DNA of 64,000 bases from Erythrophleum ivorense (taxonomy: Eukaryota > Streptophyta > Magnoliopsida > Fabales > Fabaceae), in assembly GCA_026724425.1 (NCBI GenBank), contig JAIUCV010000576.1:1-64000 (forward strand). Direction: 5' to 3'. Position 1 is the stretch's first letter. Each line of letters opens with the position of its first letter. This document shows, piece by piece, positions 53,101 to 64,000 of the stretch. The notes under the pieces were generated by a model that was given only the letters and a program-made list of their open reading frames with translations, searched no databases and was not told the origin of the DNA. The translations under genes and the position numbers were made by a program.

Positions 53101-56100
53101 GCCTGGTAGACTTAAGAGAAACACCAATTAAAGTCCAGCTTTCCCATAAGACTTCATCTCAACTAGCTGATACTCTCGTTAGATGAAAGTATATAGAAAA
53201 ATCAAAATTTGACTTGCTGTATTTGTTGGCACTCTGTCTTGTGTTTCTAAACTTTTAAATTTCTGTTCAGTGACAAATCCTAAATTCTGGTAATGTCATT
53301 GACTATTGATTTGGTCTGGATAAATTTTGGATGCAACTTCTGCCTGATTTTCGTAATTTAAGACAAGCTGGCTACTGAGCTTGGAATTCAAATTTGACCA
53401 AATTCATAATGAGGTTTAGGAGTCATTCTTCCTGTAGATTCTTCTTATACAAACTTTAGAAGCTCCTTTTACTTTTGTTTGGAATTCAGCTCATGTTTAC
53501 ATTCATTTGAACTAATAATTACTGCCATTCTTTGCATGCGTGCGCAGTAATGTTGCCAAGTTTCATTCAATTTTTACTGTCTATATCGGCAATTCAACTT
53601 ATTTTTCATGTAAATGCTCTCTGCAGATGAAGACACAGCATGTGATGCTCTCCAGACGTTGGCAGATCTCTCGTTGATGATGCCTGAAACTGCCACGGAC
53701 ACTGGTGGGATACTTATGTTTGACCTATAACCGTTGTACATTTAACCTAGTGTCTTAAGCTTGCTTTTGTCACTGGTCATACACTGATACGCAATTAATT
53801 TGTTTGTTAACTTTTTCTTATTTTTGATTTAATTTTAGAGTCATCTATTCAAGCTGAGGAAAAGAGAGCTGGAAAAGCTTATGTGTCAGATTTAAAAGGG
53901 GCTGATCCAGCATCCATGTCTAAAGGTGGTTCTGTTAGGAATTCCAAACAGAGAAGATCCGTCAGCAATGATCCTTGTAATACTGAAGCCGAGAGAAAGA
54001 GTCAAATTAGCTCTGTAATCCGAACGAGACGGCAGAAAGCATCGCCATCTAAAGTAAGAGAAGCTATATTTTTAACAAAGACAGACTGCTTTTACTGTTG
54101 TGTTGTCATAATTCATGACCATGTTGAAGCTGTTTTCTTCCTGCAGCTTCCTAAAGATGAGCTTGCTGCAAGTTCACTAGTCATTGAGCCTCCTAATAAC
54201 AAGGTACGTGTCTGCTTTACAACACGATTCTTCCAGTTACACAATTTTGCATTCAGTAGTTATCGGCATGCTCTTTGGAATGAAAGTATCTGTGTGCTCT
54301 TTGGAATGTATTATATCTTTGACAACCAAATTATTTAAATATTTCAGGTTTTTTTTTTCTTTGTGGGATTTTGCTTTGTAGCTTTTATCTAAGGACTGAT
54401 TGTAATGTTGTAGGGAATAGCCGAGGGAAATAAGCCTGTTGGGAGAGGCAAACGGTCGGCTAGTATTCGAAACTCTCATGAAAAGAAGTCTGTCAAACCC
54501 CAGGATCGTACTCCCTCAACTAACAACATAGTAGAAGAAGATGAGTCAGCTCCATCAACTGCAGTCGCAAAAAAACAAGTTAATTTGCCAACTAAAGTTA
54601 GGAGCAGAAGAAAGCTAGTAACAGAGAAACCTCTAACTATTGATGACTGGAAAAATTCTGAGACTCTAGTGAGTAAACTTTCTGACGCTAAGACTCTATT
54701 GCCAAGTGATAAACAATCCCCAATGATAAATCAGTTATCTTACGATCATTATTTCTATGGATTCTAGTCTGTTGAGTTCCCTGATTATATGTTCTACCAT
54801 ATACTTTCATTCTGCAGGAGAAGTTTTCGCATTGCATATCTAGTTTCCGAGCACGAAGATGGTGTCTTTTTGAGTGGTTCTACAGTGCAATTGACTACCC
54901 ATGGTTTGCGAGACAAGAGTTTGTTGAGTACTTGGATCATGTAGGGTTGGGTCATGTTCCTAGGTTAACTCGCGTTGAATGGGGTGTCATAAGGAGGTCC
55001 TCACTACTAACATGCTGATTATTTTTCATTTTTTGTTGTTGTTGTGTGTATGTATGTCTCCTTAATTTTTCCTTTGTTGGTGCAGTTCTCTTGGGAAGCC
55101 AAGGCGTTTTTCTGAACAGTTTCTGAAGGAGGAAAAAGAAAAGCTATATCTATACAGGGAGTCTGTAAGAAAACATTATGATGAACTAAACACAGGAATG
55201 AGGGAAGGACTTCCGATGGATCTGGCTCGGCCTCTAAATGTTTCACAGAGAGTCATTTCCCTGCATCCAAAATCAAGAGAGATTCATGACGGCAGCGTCC
55301 TTACTGTTGATCAGTGTAGGTACCGGATACAGTTTGACAACCCTGAACTAGGAGTGGAATTTGTTAAGGTACTCTTCCATACAGTGCAGTTTTTATCGCA
55401 TTTGTAGAATCTGGATTTTTACATTAACGTGAATATGAAATTACCACTGAATGATAAGCAATAGAGAAATTAATTCTAGAAGTTCACTGCACATTTGTGA
55501 ATATAAACAGTGTCTCCAATAGGTTTGATATATAGAATCGCTTCTGAATTTCATACAACAGTAATTTGGCATTTAGCAGTTGATAACTCTTCTGGTGCTT
55601 AATTCATGGGGTTCTCTACAAAAGCACTAGAAACACTCTAAAGAATTCATGATAGTTAAAACGAATTTAAATGTTGATAACCTTTAAATAAAATTTAATC
55701 TTCTTTTGGTGAAGGATACTGAATGCATGCCCCTGAATCCTCTAGAAAACATGCCAGCATCACTTGCAAGGCACTATGCTTTGAGTTTGCACACTCAGAA
55801 TTCCAGCGAGGAGAAAATGCATGAGCCAGTAAAGGGAAGCATGCCGGAAGGATATCTCAAAGTTTCGTGCGAGACAGGCCATCCCACATCCTCAGTAAAT
55901 TACAGCATTAGCAATTCAGTAAAACAGGAAAAGGTTGGTATTTTCTGACCATCATGCCAGGCCTCATATTCTGCTTTTCTATATACTATATTCTTTTATG
56001 GAAGTTCATTTTCCTGCATACCTGGATTTTAAGGCGTCCTTGTGGTTTACTTGTTTCTTAAATATAGATGGGTTGCAGTCTAGCTAGTTATACTATTCAA

Positions 56101-58087
56101 ATCTCTTACCAATCTTATACAAAAATTAAACTGAAATTTCTATTACAGTTCTCGCTTAGACTGTAGCTAATGTTATTCCTCTTCCTTACTCGGACGCAAC
56201 CCACTTTCTCATATAGTGCCTTGTTTGGCATTTGACTACACTCATCTTAGCTTAAGCTAAATTGAATCTTGATTTATTTTTTCCAATTGTATTCAAGTTT
56301 GCCTTAATTTTACAGGTAGATATCTCAAGTTCGAATCAACAAGCTCAAGATGGAGACGATGAGGCTCTTGATCTACAATTGTTGAATTCTCAGCCTTCAA
56401 GTATTGGACATATCCATGCAAGAGAAGCTGATGTCCAAGCTCTTTCTGAACTAACACGTGCGCTTAACAAGAAGGTTTGGCCAGTTGTTAAATCTCAGTC
56501 TTCTATACATTTGTAATTTTTTTTTGTTGTTCTTAATCTTCTTCACTATAACACTCTGCAACATTATTTTTCTATGGTTGGGTTGCTTTTTATCTCTTTC
56601 CATATTTCATTATACTGCTTTAGTCTTGTTAGCATTAAAATTCTAGTTTCGTTCACATTTTAAGTAGAGATTTCAAGAGGATGTGACTGAATAGATAAAA
56701 GTTTCTAATTGACTAGTAAGGAAATGTGAAATCATAAATATTACTAATTAGCGTTGAAGGACTGATAATAACTTTTAAGGTTTGATGTGTTACTCTTTGA
56801 TTTACTCCGTTTTATGCTGTCTCCTCCATGTCTTCCCTGTTGTCTAGCTCTTTCGACATTATGGTATCCATGTCAACTAACTGTTAATCTACAACGCTGC
56901 AGGAGCTAGTTTTGAGGGAGCTAAAATGCATGAACGACGAGGTTGTGGAAAGTCAGAAAGATGGGGATAATGCACTAAAGGATTCTGAGTCTTTTAAGAA
57001 ACAATATGCAGCGGTTCTCTTTCAGCTAAGCGAAATCAATGAACAGGCATGAGTCTGATAAGGAACTATAAGAGTCATATTGTTGTCTTTACTACATACT
57101 GCTCATGAAACTTCACATTATATGTCTCACTATGTACAGGTTTCGTTGGCACTTCTTGGCTTGAGGCAACGTAATACTTACCAAGAGAATGTACCATGTA
57201 CTTCAATAAGACGCACGAGCGAATCAGGGGAACCTGATGGTCAGTTGACCTACTTAGACAATGATGCATCTGACACCAATGGATTCCATGTGTCTGAGAT
57301 TGTTGACAGTTCTAGAATAAAAGCACGGAAAATGGTACACAGAGCTATACAGGTGCGTGTGTGTGTAACGAGTTGGCCTGTTTCTATGTTTGGTAACTGC
57401 ATATGATAAATTAAAGCTTCTTATTGCGTTTCCAAAGGTCTAACCAAACAGTTACGATTCTGTCTCTGTATCTGTCGCAGGCTTTGACGATACTAAGGAA
57501 AGACAAAAATAATGCTGTAAATATTGAAGAAGCCATTGATTTTGTTAATAATCAGCTCTCAGTAGATCAAACAGAAGAATCATCAGTCCAGCAAACACAA
57601 GCTTCCCAGGATCAGCGTCTTCCCTTTACACCAAATCCTCCTAGCTCAGCTCACGCTGAGGATTCCCACCTAAATCCGCTTGACCAAAACGACCTGCAAA
57701 TCCCATCTGAACTTGTTTCACGCTGTATGGCTACACTGCTCATGATCCAGGTGAAACTCTCAAAACCCATCCAGTAAATTTTTCCTGCTGAGAACCATAT
57801 GCACATTTACACAATCTACATTTTTTTGGCCCGATTCATACAATTTTTATAGTCTGGTCATCTTGTGTTGCGTTCTTCTTTCGTTCCAAGTTGGTGATCC
57901 TAACACAGAAAACACAATGCAGAAATGTACAGAGAGGCAATTCCCACCAAGTGAAGTGGCACAGGTGCTAGACTCGGCGGTGGCAAGTTTACAGCCTTGC
58001 AGCTCAAGGAACCTTCCGATCTATACAGAGATTCAGAAGTGCATGGGAATCATCAGAAACCAGATTCTAGCACTCGTACCTTCCTAA
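50116..58087 (+). CDS. ALY3: ALWAYS EARLY 3 (LIN9/Mip130-type DREAM complex subunit)
   Basis: Nineteen exons by hand: 50116-50220, 50597-50695, 50862-50924, 51010-51087, 51586-51766, 52125-52384, 52610-52967, 53627-53704, 53839-54053, 54147-54203, 54414-54668, 54818-54996, 55086-55368, 55715-55933, 56316-56474, 56903-57046, 57140-57352, 57481-57750, 57923-58087; 1126 residues, close to the known ALY3 length. The N-terminus is basic, then a SANT/Myb-like segment ([32 protein letters not shown]). The DIRP domain follows mid-protein: [95 protein letters not shown]. Helices near the C-terminus (ALTILRKDKNN, CMGIIRNQILALVPS) close the protein. LIN9 homologues bind E2F and MYB3R factors in DREAM complexes controlling cell-cycle genes. 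Intron 16 has a GC donor. The exon 19 acceptor was chosen because the two nearer AGs give frameshifts. Confidence 0.94.
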
Positions 58088-59410
58088 AAGTAAGAATCCT
58101 AAAAACCAAGACTTAATACCCTCTTTGGTCTCTGCATGATATATGCATGCTTGTTTCTCTTGTAAAATCCATTGCTTCCCTTATAGAAAACCCCTTTATA
58201 ATATATATATATATATATACCTCAATTATTTAGAGTGTTTTGACTCTCGAAACTTCTCAGATTTCATAATGTAACCCATCAATTATTTTCTTACAAGGTA
58301 ATAACTAATTTATTCCCATCGTGTTTTAAATAAAATGTATGCGACTTGAATTCAACAGCATGTGTTAAAAGACATTTCTTATTTGGACTGCAAGCAAAAG
58401 CATATCCCTTAGTGGATAGATTTGTCGATTGGTCCATACCGGTCCCATTGTGTCCCAATTCAGAGAGAAGATGTTTGTTTGGTTTTGCTCAGGCTGATTC
58501 CATATCTAGTGGTAATAAAATTGGTGCCGTCGCATTTTGTTGTCATATAAAGTCGATTTCAGGTTTTTGTCTTTATCGACACGTCCAAGAACAGTTAATA
58601 ATAATAATAAAAAATGTCTAACAATTCAAGTTACTCTTAAATATGTACGTGTATGCAAAATCTGACACAAAGCAAAATAGGATCGGTGCAAGTTTCAAAA
58701 AATTATTGTAAAGTATATGGGTGCAGGTTTAAAAATAAAATAAAAGAGATTTAAGTATTTAACTACTCGTAAATTCGTAGTTGTCCAGGACTTAAACGTA
58801 CAGTTAACCGCAAAATGGTAGATAAATGGGTGGAGGTACAACAGCATCTTCTGAAGGAGTGATAATTGAGATTTGGCTTTCCTTAACAAATGGAACATTT
58901 TGATTCTATACGAGAATGATTAAGTCATAATCTTATGTAAAATCATATTGATATATGATATTTTGTTATTTTTCATGGTTCCACCATTAAGATGACGTGT
59001 AACCACATCATCCTCCATTCATTTTCTTCTCTTGAATGTGTTTTTTTAATACACTATATGTATCAGAAGGGACAATAAGAACAAAGAAATCAGAAACGTC
59101 AATACAGTTCTTACGTAATTATTATTGAGCCATTATTAAAAGAGTTTCTAATTTGTTCTTTGTCATATAATGAAGCCTTTTGTCGTTTGGTAAAACAAGT
59201 AAAATAATAATGGAGCCTCTTTGTCTATACGCGTCTTGTTTCTTCTGATTTTATCTTCCAAATTGTTTAAATAAAATTTTGAGCATTCTACTTCAAATTC
59301 CGTGACGTAGAGAAAAAGAGAGATCATTATTCAATTACACTTAAATCGTAAATATGTTTCTCTTAGATATCTTTTCGCCACGATTTTCTTTATTCTTTAA
59401 TCAACACTTA
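58088..59410. other. intergenic
   Basis: ALY3 3' flank with an (AT)n run at about 58202-58220. Open frames are short and unrecognisable. Confidence 0.5.
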
Positions 59411-59680
59411 GAGCATCTGCATTAGACAGTTTTAGAGGGATTCTTCCAAAAATAAAAAATTAAAAAAAAAAATTGTGACATGGTGCGCTGAAGTGGTGAA
59501 CTCATGGGAAGAACGTCTCTGTGGGAAGAGGTTATGCAGTTGTCTCTGATGGTGAGTTCTACACGTGTCATTACATAATTTTTCACTTTTTCTTTCCGAA
59601 AATCATGTTTTTTTCTTCTAAAAATCATTTGTTTATTATTATCAAAGAACCTCATGTGAGGCTTACTAATGCAGATGCTC
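59411..59680. mobile_element. PIF/Harbinger-like MITE with TTA target duplication
   Basis: 270 bp with perfect terminal inverted repeats GAGCATCTGCATTAG and CTAATGCAGATGCTC. It is flanked by TTA on both sides (59408-59410, 59681-59683), the target duplication typical of PIF/Harbinger. There is no coding capacity, so it must have been moved by another element's transposase. It shares internal blocks with 648-883. Confidence 0.9.
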
Positions 59681-59683
59681 TTA

Positions 59684-60065
59684 GGAATATTATTTTGGAA
59701 TAAGTTAACAAAAAAAATTATTTTGGAATATATATGCTTAATTAATGAATGAAATTACATTATGAATAAATATAATCAACATAAACACGGATTCGGATGT
59801 TATTTTTTATTATTATTTGTTTGTTGTTCCTTCTCTACATACATATAAACACAAACACATCCAAATTCCAACTCCACCCACACACACATATAATATACTA
59901 CAAGCTGTATCCACATCGGGGAATTTAATCATGACAATAAAAACCCTAGGTGGGGAACATTTCTATACATTATACACACAAAAGTTCAACAAATTAATTT
60001 TTTAAAAGAAAGCAAATTAAGTGGTAACTAGTTATGGAGGGTGATGAGGTGAAAAATAATATTAG
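59684..60065. other. intergenic, 3' flank of LBO
   Basis: AT-rich with a CA-rich patch (59850-59890). No gene seen. Confidence 0.5.
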
Positions 60066-61800
60066 TTAATTGAGAATCTTGGCAAAGTCAAGGGACTTCT
60101 TGCCTTGGAGCTTGTTGGAGACATAGTGATAGCTATAGTCACCATGATTGTAGCTTCTATACTTGCATGGATTAGTTTCATCATCAACCAACTCACCCAT
60201 TGGTTCTATTTCAACCTCATAGTTTGGTGCATAGAATGTCACTATTGTAAGCCTCTCCTTTTCCCTGTTTGTCACTGCCCTATGCTCCACACTTTTGTAC
60301 TTCCCATTAGTTAGCACCTATATAGAGACATATATACAAATTTGATATACTAATTTTAGTTAATGGTAAAAAAATTTCTCTGTAATTGAAATCTATGTAA
60401 AAAGTACCTCGATGGTATCACCAATATTGATGACAAGGGCATTGGGAAGAGGTAGAACAGGGACCCAAGTGTTGTCTTTGAGGATCTGAAGGCCAACACA
60501 ACTGTTCTTGCTCTGTTGAAGAACAGTGAGAGCACTTCCATCAGAATGTGGGCTAAGTCCCAAGACAAGATCAGGACTTGAACATGGAGGGTAATAGTTC
60601 ATCCTCACTGCTTGCACGGCCTCCCCAAACATTTCCTCAAATTTCTCTTCTTTTAGACCCAAGCTTATTGCTATGTAATTCAACAACCTTTTGCATAGTT
60701 TTCTTATCTCTTTCGAGTAACCTTCAAGACTTTCACTATAGAGAAAAGGAATAGTATTTCTTTAGTCAAACATATATAATATTTATGTCTTAAGAAATGA
60801 ATTAAATTATTTTAAAAATATCACTAAGATTCGTTATATAATAATTAAATTATCATATGATCCACTACAATCTTTAAAATTTTGAATACAGTGTACATGA
60901 TGATATATTTAGTAAAAAATATTTGAATTTGCGCGGCATATGCTCACTAATTATTTACTCCATTGATTATATAATACGATGATCATGAAAATTGAACAAA
61001 CGTTCTGAACAAGACTAATTTAATATGAAAAAATAGGGGGTTTTGTGAAGAACCTGAACCGGGCCGGTTTAGAAGGCCATAGTTTGGGGTTGCGAATAGA
61101 AGGAGGATGAACACCAAGGGCAAACATGTTGCACCAATCAAGCTTCTGATCTTCAGAGAAGATGAAAGCTTGACCATAACCTTGTACTGTCCCTGGCACC
61201 ATTGGATACTTCTTCTTCTCCTCCAATGGCATCTCGAAGAACTCCTTCGCCACTTCCTCTATATCTTCCACAACCTCCACTTCGATCCCATGATTTATAA
61301 CCTATGTTGTAATAGAAAAATCCATGATGAGATTCATATAAAGTATTAAACATAAGTCCAATCAAATTAAAAAAAAAAGTCCATATATATATATATGGTC
61401 AAACATGTTTATGGTCCAAGATTTGGCCTAAGAAACCCAATTATCTTAAGAAAAATATTAACAGTCAAAAAAGGATTACTGGATATGACTTCAAGAAATA
61501 AACAACCTTTTCTGAAATATAGTATCATCAATTTACCTGGAAAAATCCCCAATCTTCACAAGCTTGTGAGAGTTTAAGAATCTCAAAGAGAAAATCATCA
61601 TGAGTGTGAGGTTTAGAGAGCTTAGAGAGATCAATAACAGGAATATGATGATGAAGGTGAGTCTTAAGTGACACTAGGACTCCTCTCTCATTGGCTTCTC
61701 TGATGAATCTCTCTGGAACTTTGTTTGGTTTGGATTTAATCAGTTCTTGAACATCATCTATTCTCCCAACACTAATCGAAGAAACAGGTAGAGGAGCCAT
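60066..61800 (-). CDS. LBO1: LATERAL BRANCHING OXIDOREDUCTASE, 2-oxoglutarate/Fe(II) dioxygenase
   Basis: Four exons on the minus strand, 61537-61800, 61054-61301, 60408-60735 and 60066-60317, give 363 residues. The N-terminal DIOX_N part (VPERFIREANERG, IPVIDLSKL, ACEDWGFFQVINHGI) is followed by the jelly-roll core: MNYYPPCSSPDLVLGLSPHSDGSALTVL with the iron-binding HxD, VINIGDTIEVLTNGKYKSVEHRAV with the distal His, then the 2OG-binding Arg in REKERLTIVTF. This matches LBO (At3g21420), which oxidises methyl carlactonoate in the late steps of strigolactone synthesis and so limits shoot branching. All introns are GT-AG and phases close. All cofactor-binding residues are intact. Confidence 0.93.
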
Positions 61801-61904
61801 ATTAAAGCAAACTCAGAAAGAGATAGATTTGTTTGGTTTGTTTTTTTGGACTTTAGCTAAAATAAGTGGGCTCTTTGCTCTGTGAGTCGTGAGAGGGAGT
61901 GTAC

Positions 61905-61911
61905 ATTTATA
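61905..61911 (-). promoter_or_regulatory. TATA box of LBO
   Basis: CTATAAATG context on the minus strand, about 105 bp upstream of the ATG. Confidence 0.55.
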
Positions 61912-63180
61912 GAAGAAATACTTGGAGCTCAGTGATGTTTATAATTGTTTGCATGTTGTGGGTATATAATTGAGTGTTGCAGGCTTTGTGGAGTGTGGGG
62001 TCCATTATGTGCACTTTCGATATTCTTTCGTATAAAAAAATTGAATACAGAAACTAAAACATTTTTCCCAAAACTCCTAAAAAGGATATATTTTTTATGT
62101 TATTATCTCTTTATTTTTTTTACTATTAATTGAGAAGTACATCTCTTTTTTTGGACCAAAAAACCATCTCTCTTTGTGAAGATAATTTGTTTGGAAACAG
62201 GTTTAGTAAGGGTTAATTTAGTAATCTAAAATATCACTTAAATCAAACCAATATTTGGTTCAATTAAACCAACAATCAATTCCTTTTAGAGTAGATAATA
62301 CCATAATCAAAGATTTTCATTAGATAATACCATAATATAAGATTTCCGTTTTCAAAGATTTCCGTTTTATACATTCTCTATTAAAAATCTGCAAAAAAAT
62401 AATAATAAAAACTAGCGATAATACCAAATCGAAGCAACTTTAATACTAAATAAAATAAAACAAAAAAACCAAGACTTTTGTAATGAAAGTCACAGACAAA
62501 TTAAACACATAATCCACTTTAACGATAATTGGAAATCGACATGGCAGGAAGATCATATGGAGAATTTGCTTACTGACCTGAGAATTCCAGATCTGGTTGT
62601 CACTGAAGTTTGCAGATTTCCTAAATTGAATTGTCACGATTTCTCTCATGCTTCTCTAAATTGAAGCAATCTAAAAAAATATTTCGTAGAGTTTAGCAAT
62701 TGATGATGGTTTCGGAGAGTAAAAAACTGAAATCTCATAAGCAAACAAAATTAACGAGCAAAAAGAGCAAATGGAACGTGGAAGACAATTCATTCGTAAG
62801 ATTAAGATTCGCATAGTAGTATTCTACGGAAGACATCTGTTTTGACAGGTGTTTGGTTATTATTATTATTATTTTTTGGACATATGTTTTTACAAAGGAT
62901 TTTACTATAGTTGGAAAAAGAATCATCTGTCGACAACACAACACACTTCTTTCCTTGATTCTTTTTTGTTTCGGGTTCTACATAATGTCACTACATGATT
63001 TTGAAGTCTATCCATAAATGTATTTTTCATTTTTTATTAAACTAGAACCACAAACATATTTTGTTCAAGAGTATATAAAAGTTTGGAGCTATTCAGATTA
63101 TGGATTAAGTTGGTATAACAGTTATATCATAACCATGATGTAATATTTTTATTGTCTGGACATGTGTTTGGTTATTGTAT
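61912..63180. other. gene-poor AT-rich interval
   Basis: LBO upstream region and repeat-poor AT-rich DNA. GACAGGTGTTTGGTTATT at about 62844 and GACATGTGTTTGGTTATT at about 63158 are near-identical phrases 310 bp apart. No gene supported. Confidence 0.4.
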
Positions 63181-63414
63181 TTTCTTTTTCTTAATTATTA
63201 ATAAATAAAGACAGTCTAATTAATACATCAAAATTTGAATCACTTAATACAAAAATTTAGATTCAAATTAACAATATACTTGACAATTTTAACATAAAAA
63301 AACATACAACTCTTAAATTAACACTAAAATAAAAACATGTTACAAAAAGAAGAAAAAAAGTAAAAAAACAAAAACATAATCTCGCACTGCACTGCTGTGC
63401 GGGTCATACACTAG
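63180..63414 (+). mobile_element. Helitron 3' terminus (5' end not located)
   Basis: A hairpin CTCGCAC / GTGCGGG (about 63381-63403, one mismatch pair) is followed by TCATACA and CTAG at 63411-63414, then T. This is the Arabidopsis Helitron right-end signature. The AT-rich DNA to its left is compatible with a short non-autonomous element, but I could not find a convincing TC start, so the left coordinate is only nominal. Confidence 0.6.
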
Positions 63415-64000
63415 TTTAGTGTTATGGCATAAGTTCAGTTGAATATCACAAAATAAAAAGAAAAAATTGTTTCCAAAACTCCTTGGTATCATTTTGTTGG
63501 ACCATATATAATCAGTAGAAAACAAAATCTCAAAATGTAATATGTTTTTATTCACTCTCTCTTAAGTACTAGATAGCTTTTATTATTTAACTATATTAGT
63601 AATAAATTGTTGATTAGTTGGTAAAATCAATAAACCGAAAGTGAATGAAACGAAATGAGAGGTGACTTCCGATCCCTACTTTAGTCTCTGTGTGTGTTAT
63701 GTGTGTGTGTGTATACGATGATGAAAAAATGCACTGATGCGAAATTTCTTTGGCAAAGTTAAAATCTCAATTCTGTATGCACTAGTATTAATCTTACTTT
63801 TATTACATTTAAAACACACAAAAAAAAGGAAGGAAGACTTAGGATCAGTGTTTTAAGAAAATCCAGCTAAAAGAGAGATTCGTTAAGTTTGCTTTGTTGA
63901 CGATTTACATATGAGACCATGCTTACAAATTTAAAGTCAAGTTTCTTGAAAATTCAGTTTTCCTAAAGTTTACTTTTTGTTTTCCCAAAAGCAAACGTAG
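63415..64000. other. intergenic to window end
   Basis: AT-rich, with a (TG)n run at 63691-63713. No gene seen. Confidence 0.4.

Noticed and set aside
57863..57922. Longer exon 19 of ALY3 beginning at VGDPNTEN
   Set aside because: The nearer AG sites give phases that lead to early stops; only the AG at 57922 keeps the frame with exon 18.

Overview
The window looks like nuclear DNA of an Arabidopsis-type Brassicaceae. It is AT-rich, its genes carry short GT-AG introns, and it has plant-type transposons and plant-specific proteins (CC-type glutaredoxin, DMP/DUF679, PPR, AHP, strigolactone oxidase). The gene order EEP nuclease, DMP1, AHP1, DXPS1, HIPP, BRCT protein, PPR, 'adenylyl cyclase', CC-type glutaredoxin, ALY3, LBO matches, as I remember it, A. 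thaliana chromosome 3 from about At3g21530 to At3g21420, read in reverse. Protein differences from remembered A. thaliana sequences, and a large local duplication, suggest another Arabidopsis species or a diverged accession. I cannot settle which.

Layout. 1-2745: a gene-fragment graveyard with a Helitron 3' end, a MITE, a possible transposon-protein remnant, a ZIM/ZML (TIFY) fragment and an OSCA/ERD4-type channel fragment. 2746-19530: an imperfect tandem duplication of about 7.5 kb (copy A 2746-10333, copy B 12057-19530). The ancestral unit ran F-box 3' end, EEP nuclease, DMP1, AHP1, DXPS1 promoter and first codons. The copies decayed in complementary ways. A keeps EEP and has deleted AHP1; B keeps AHP1 and has collapsed EEP; both keep DMP1, but B's start region is frameshifted. 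The join between the copies (10334-12056) holds inverted F-box pieces and a piece of a CERK1-like LysM receptor kinase. 19501-23458: DXPS1 and a small HIPP-type metallochaperone. 24144-30609: BRCT-domain protein, tRNA-Pro, PPR protein. 30951-33003: degenerate insert and a dimeric minisatellite. 33294-35658: At3g21465-like gene. 39444-41406: two tandem CC-type glutaredoxins. 42627-48866: a nearly intact, very young Ty1/copia element. 50116-58087: ALY3. 59411-59680: PIF/Harbinger-like MITE. 60066-61800: LBO. About 63414: another Helitron 3' end.

Functionally this is an ordinary plant chromosome arm with unrelated housekeeping and signalling genes, not a pathway cluster. The most informative content is the history of the duplicated block: reciprocal gene loss, a frameshift that could leave one DMP1 copy with only the short isoform, a composite plastid-DNA insertion in one copy, and a DXPS1 promoter plus ten codons fused to an antisense F-box fragment. 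Exon coordinates were worked out by hand from splice signals and reading-frame continuity. All gene names come from recognition, not from a database search.
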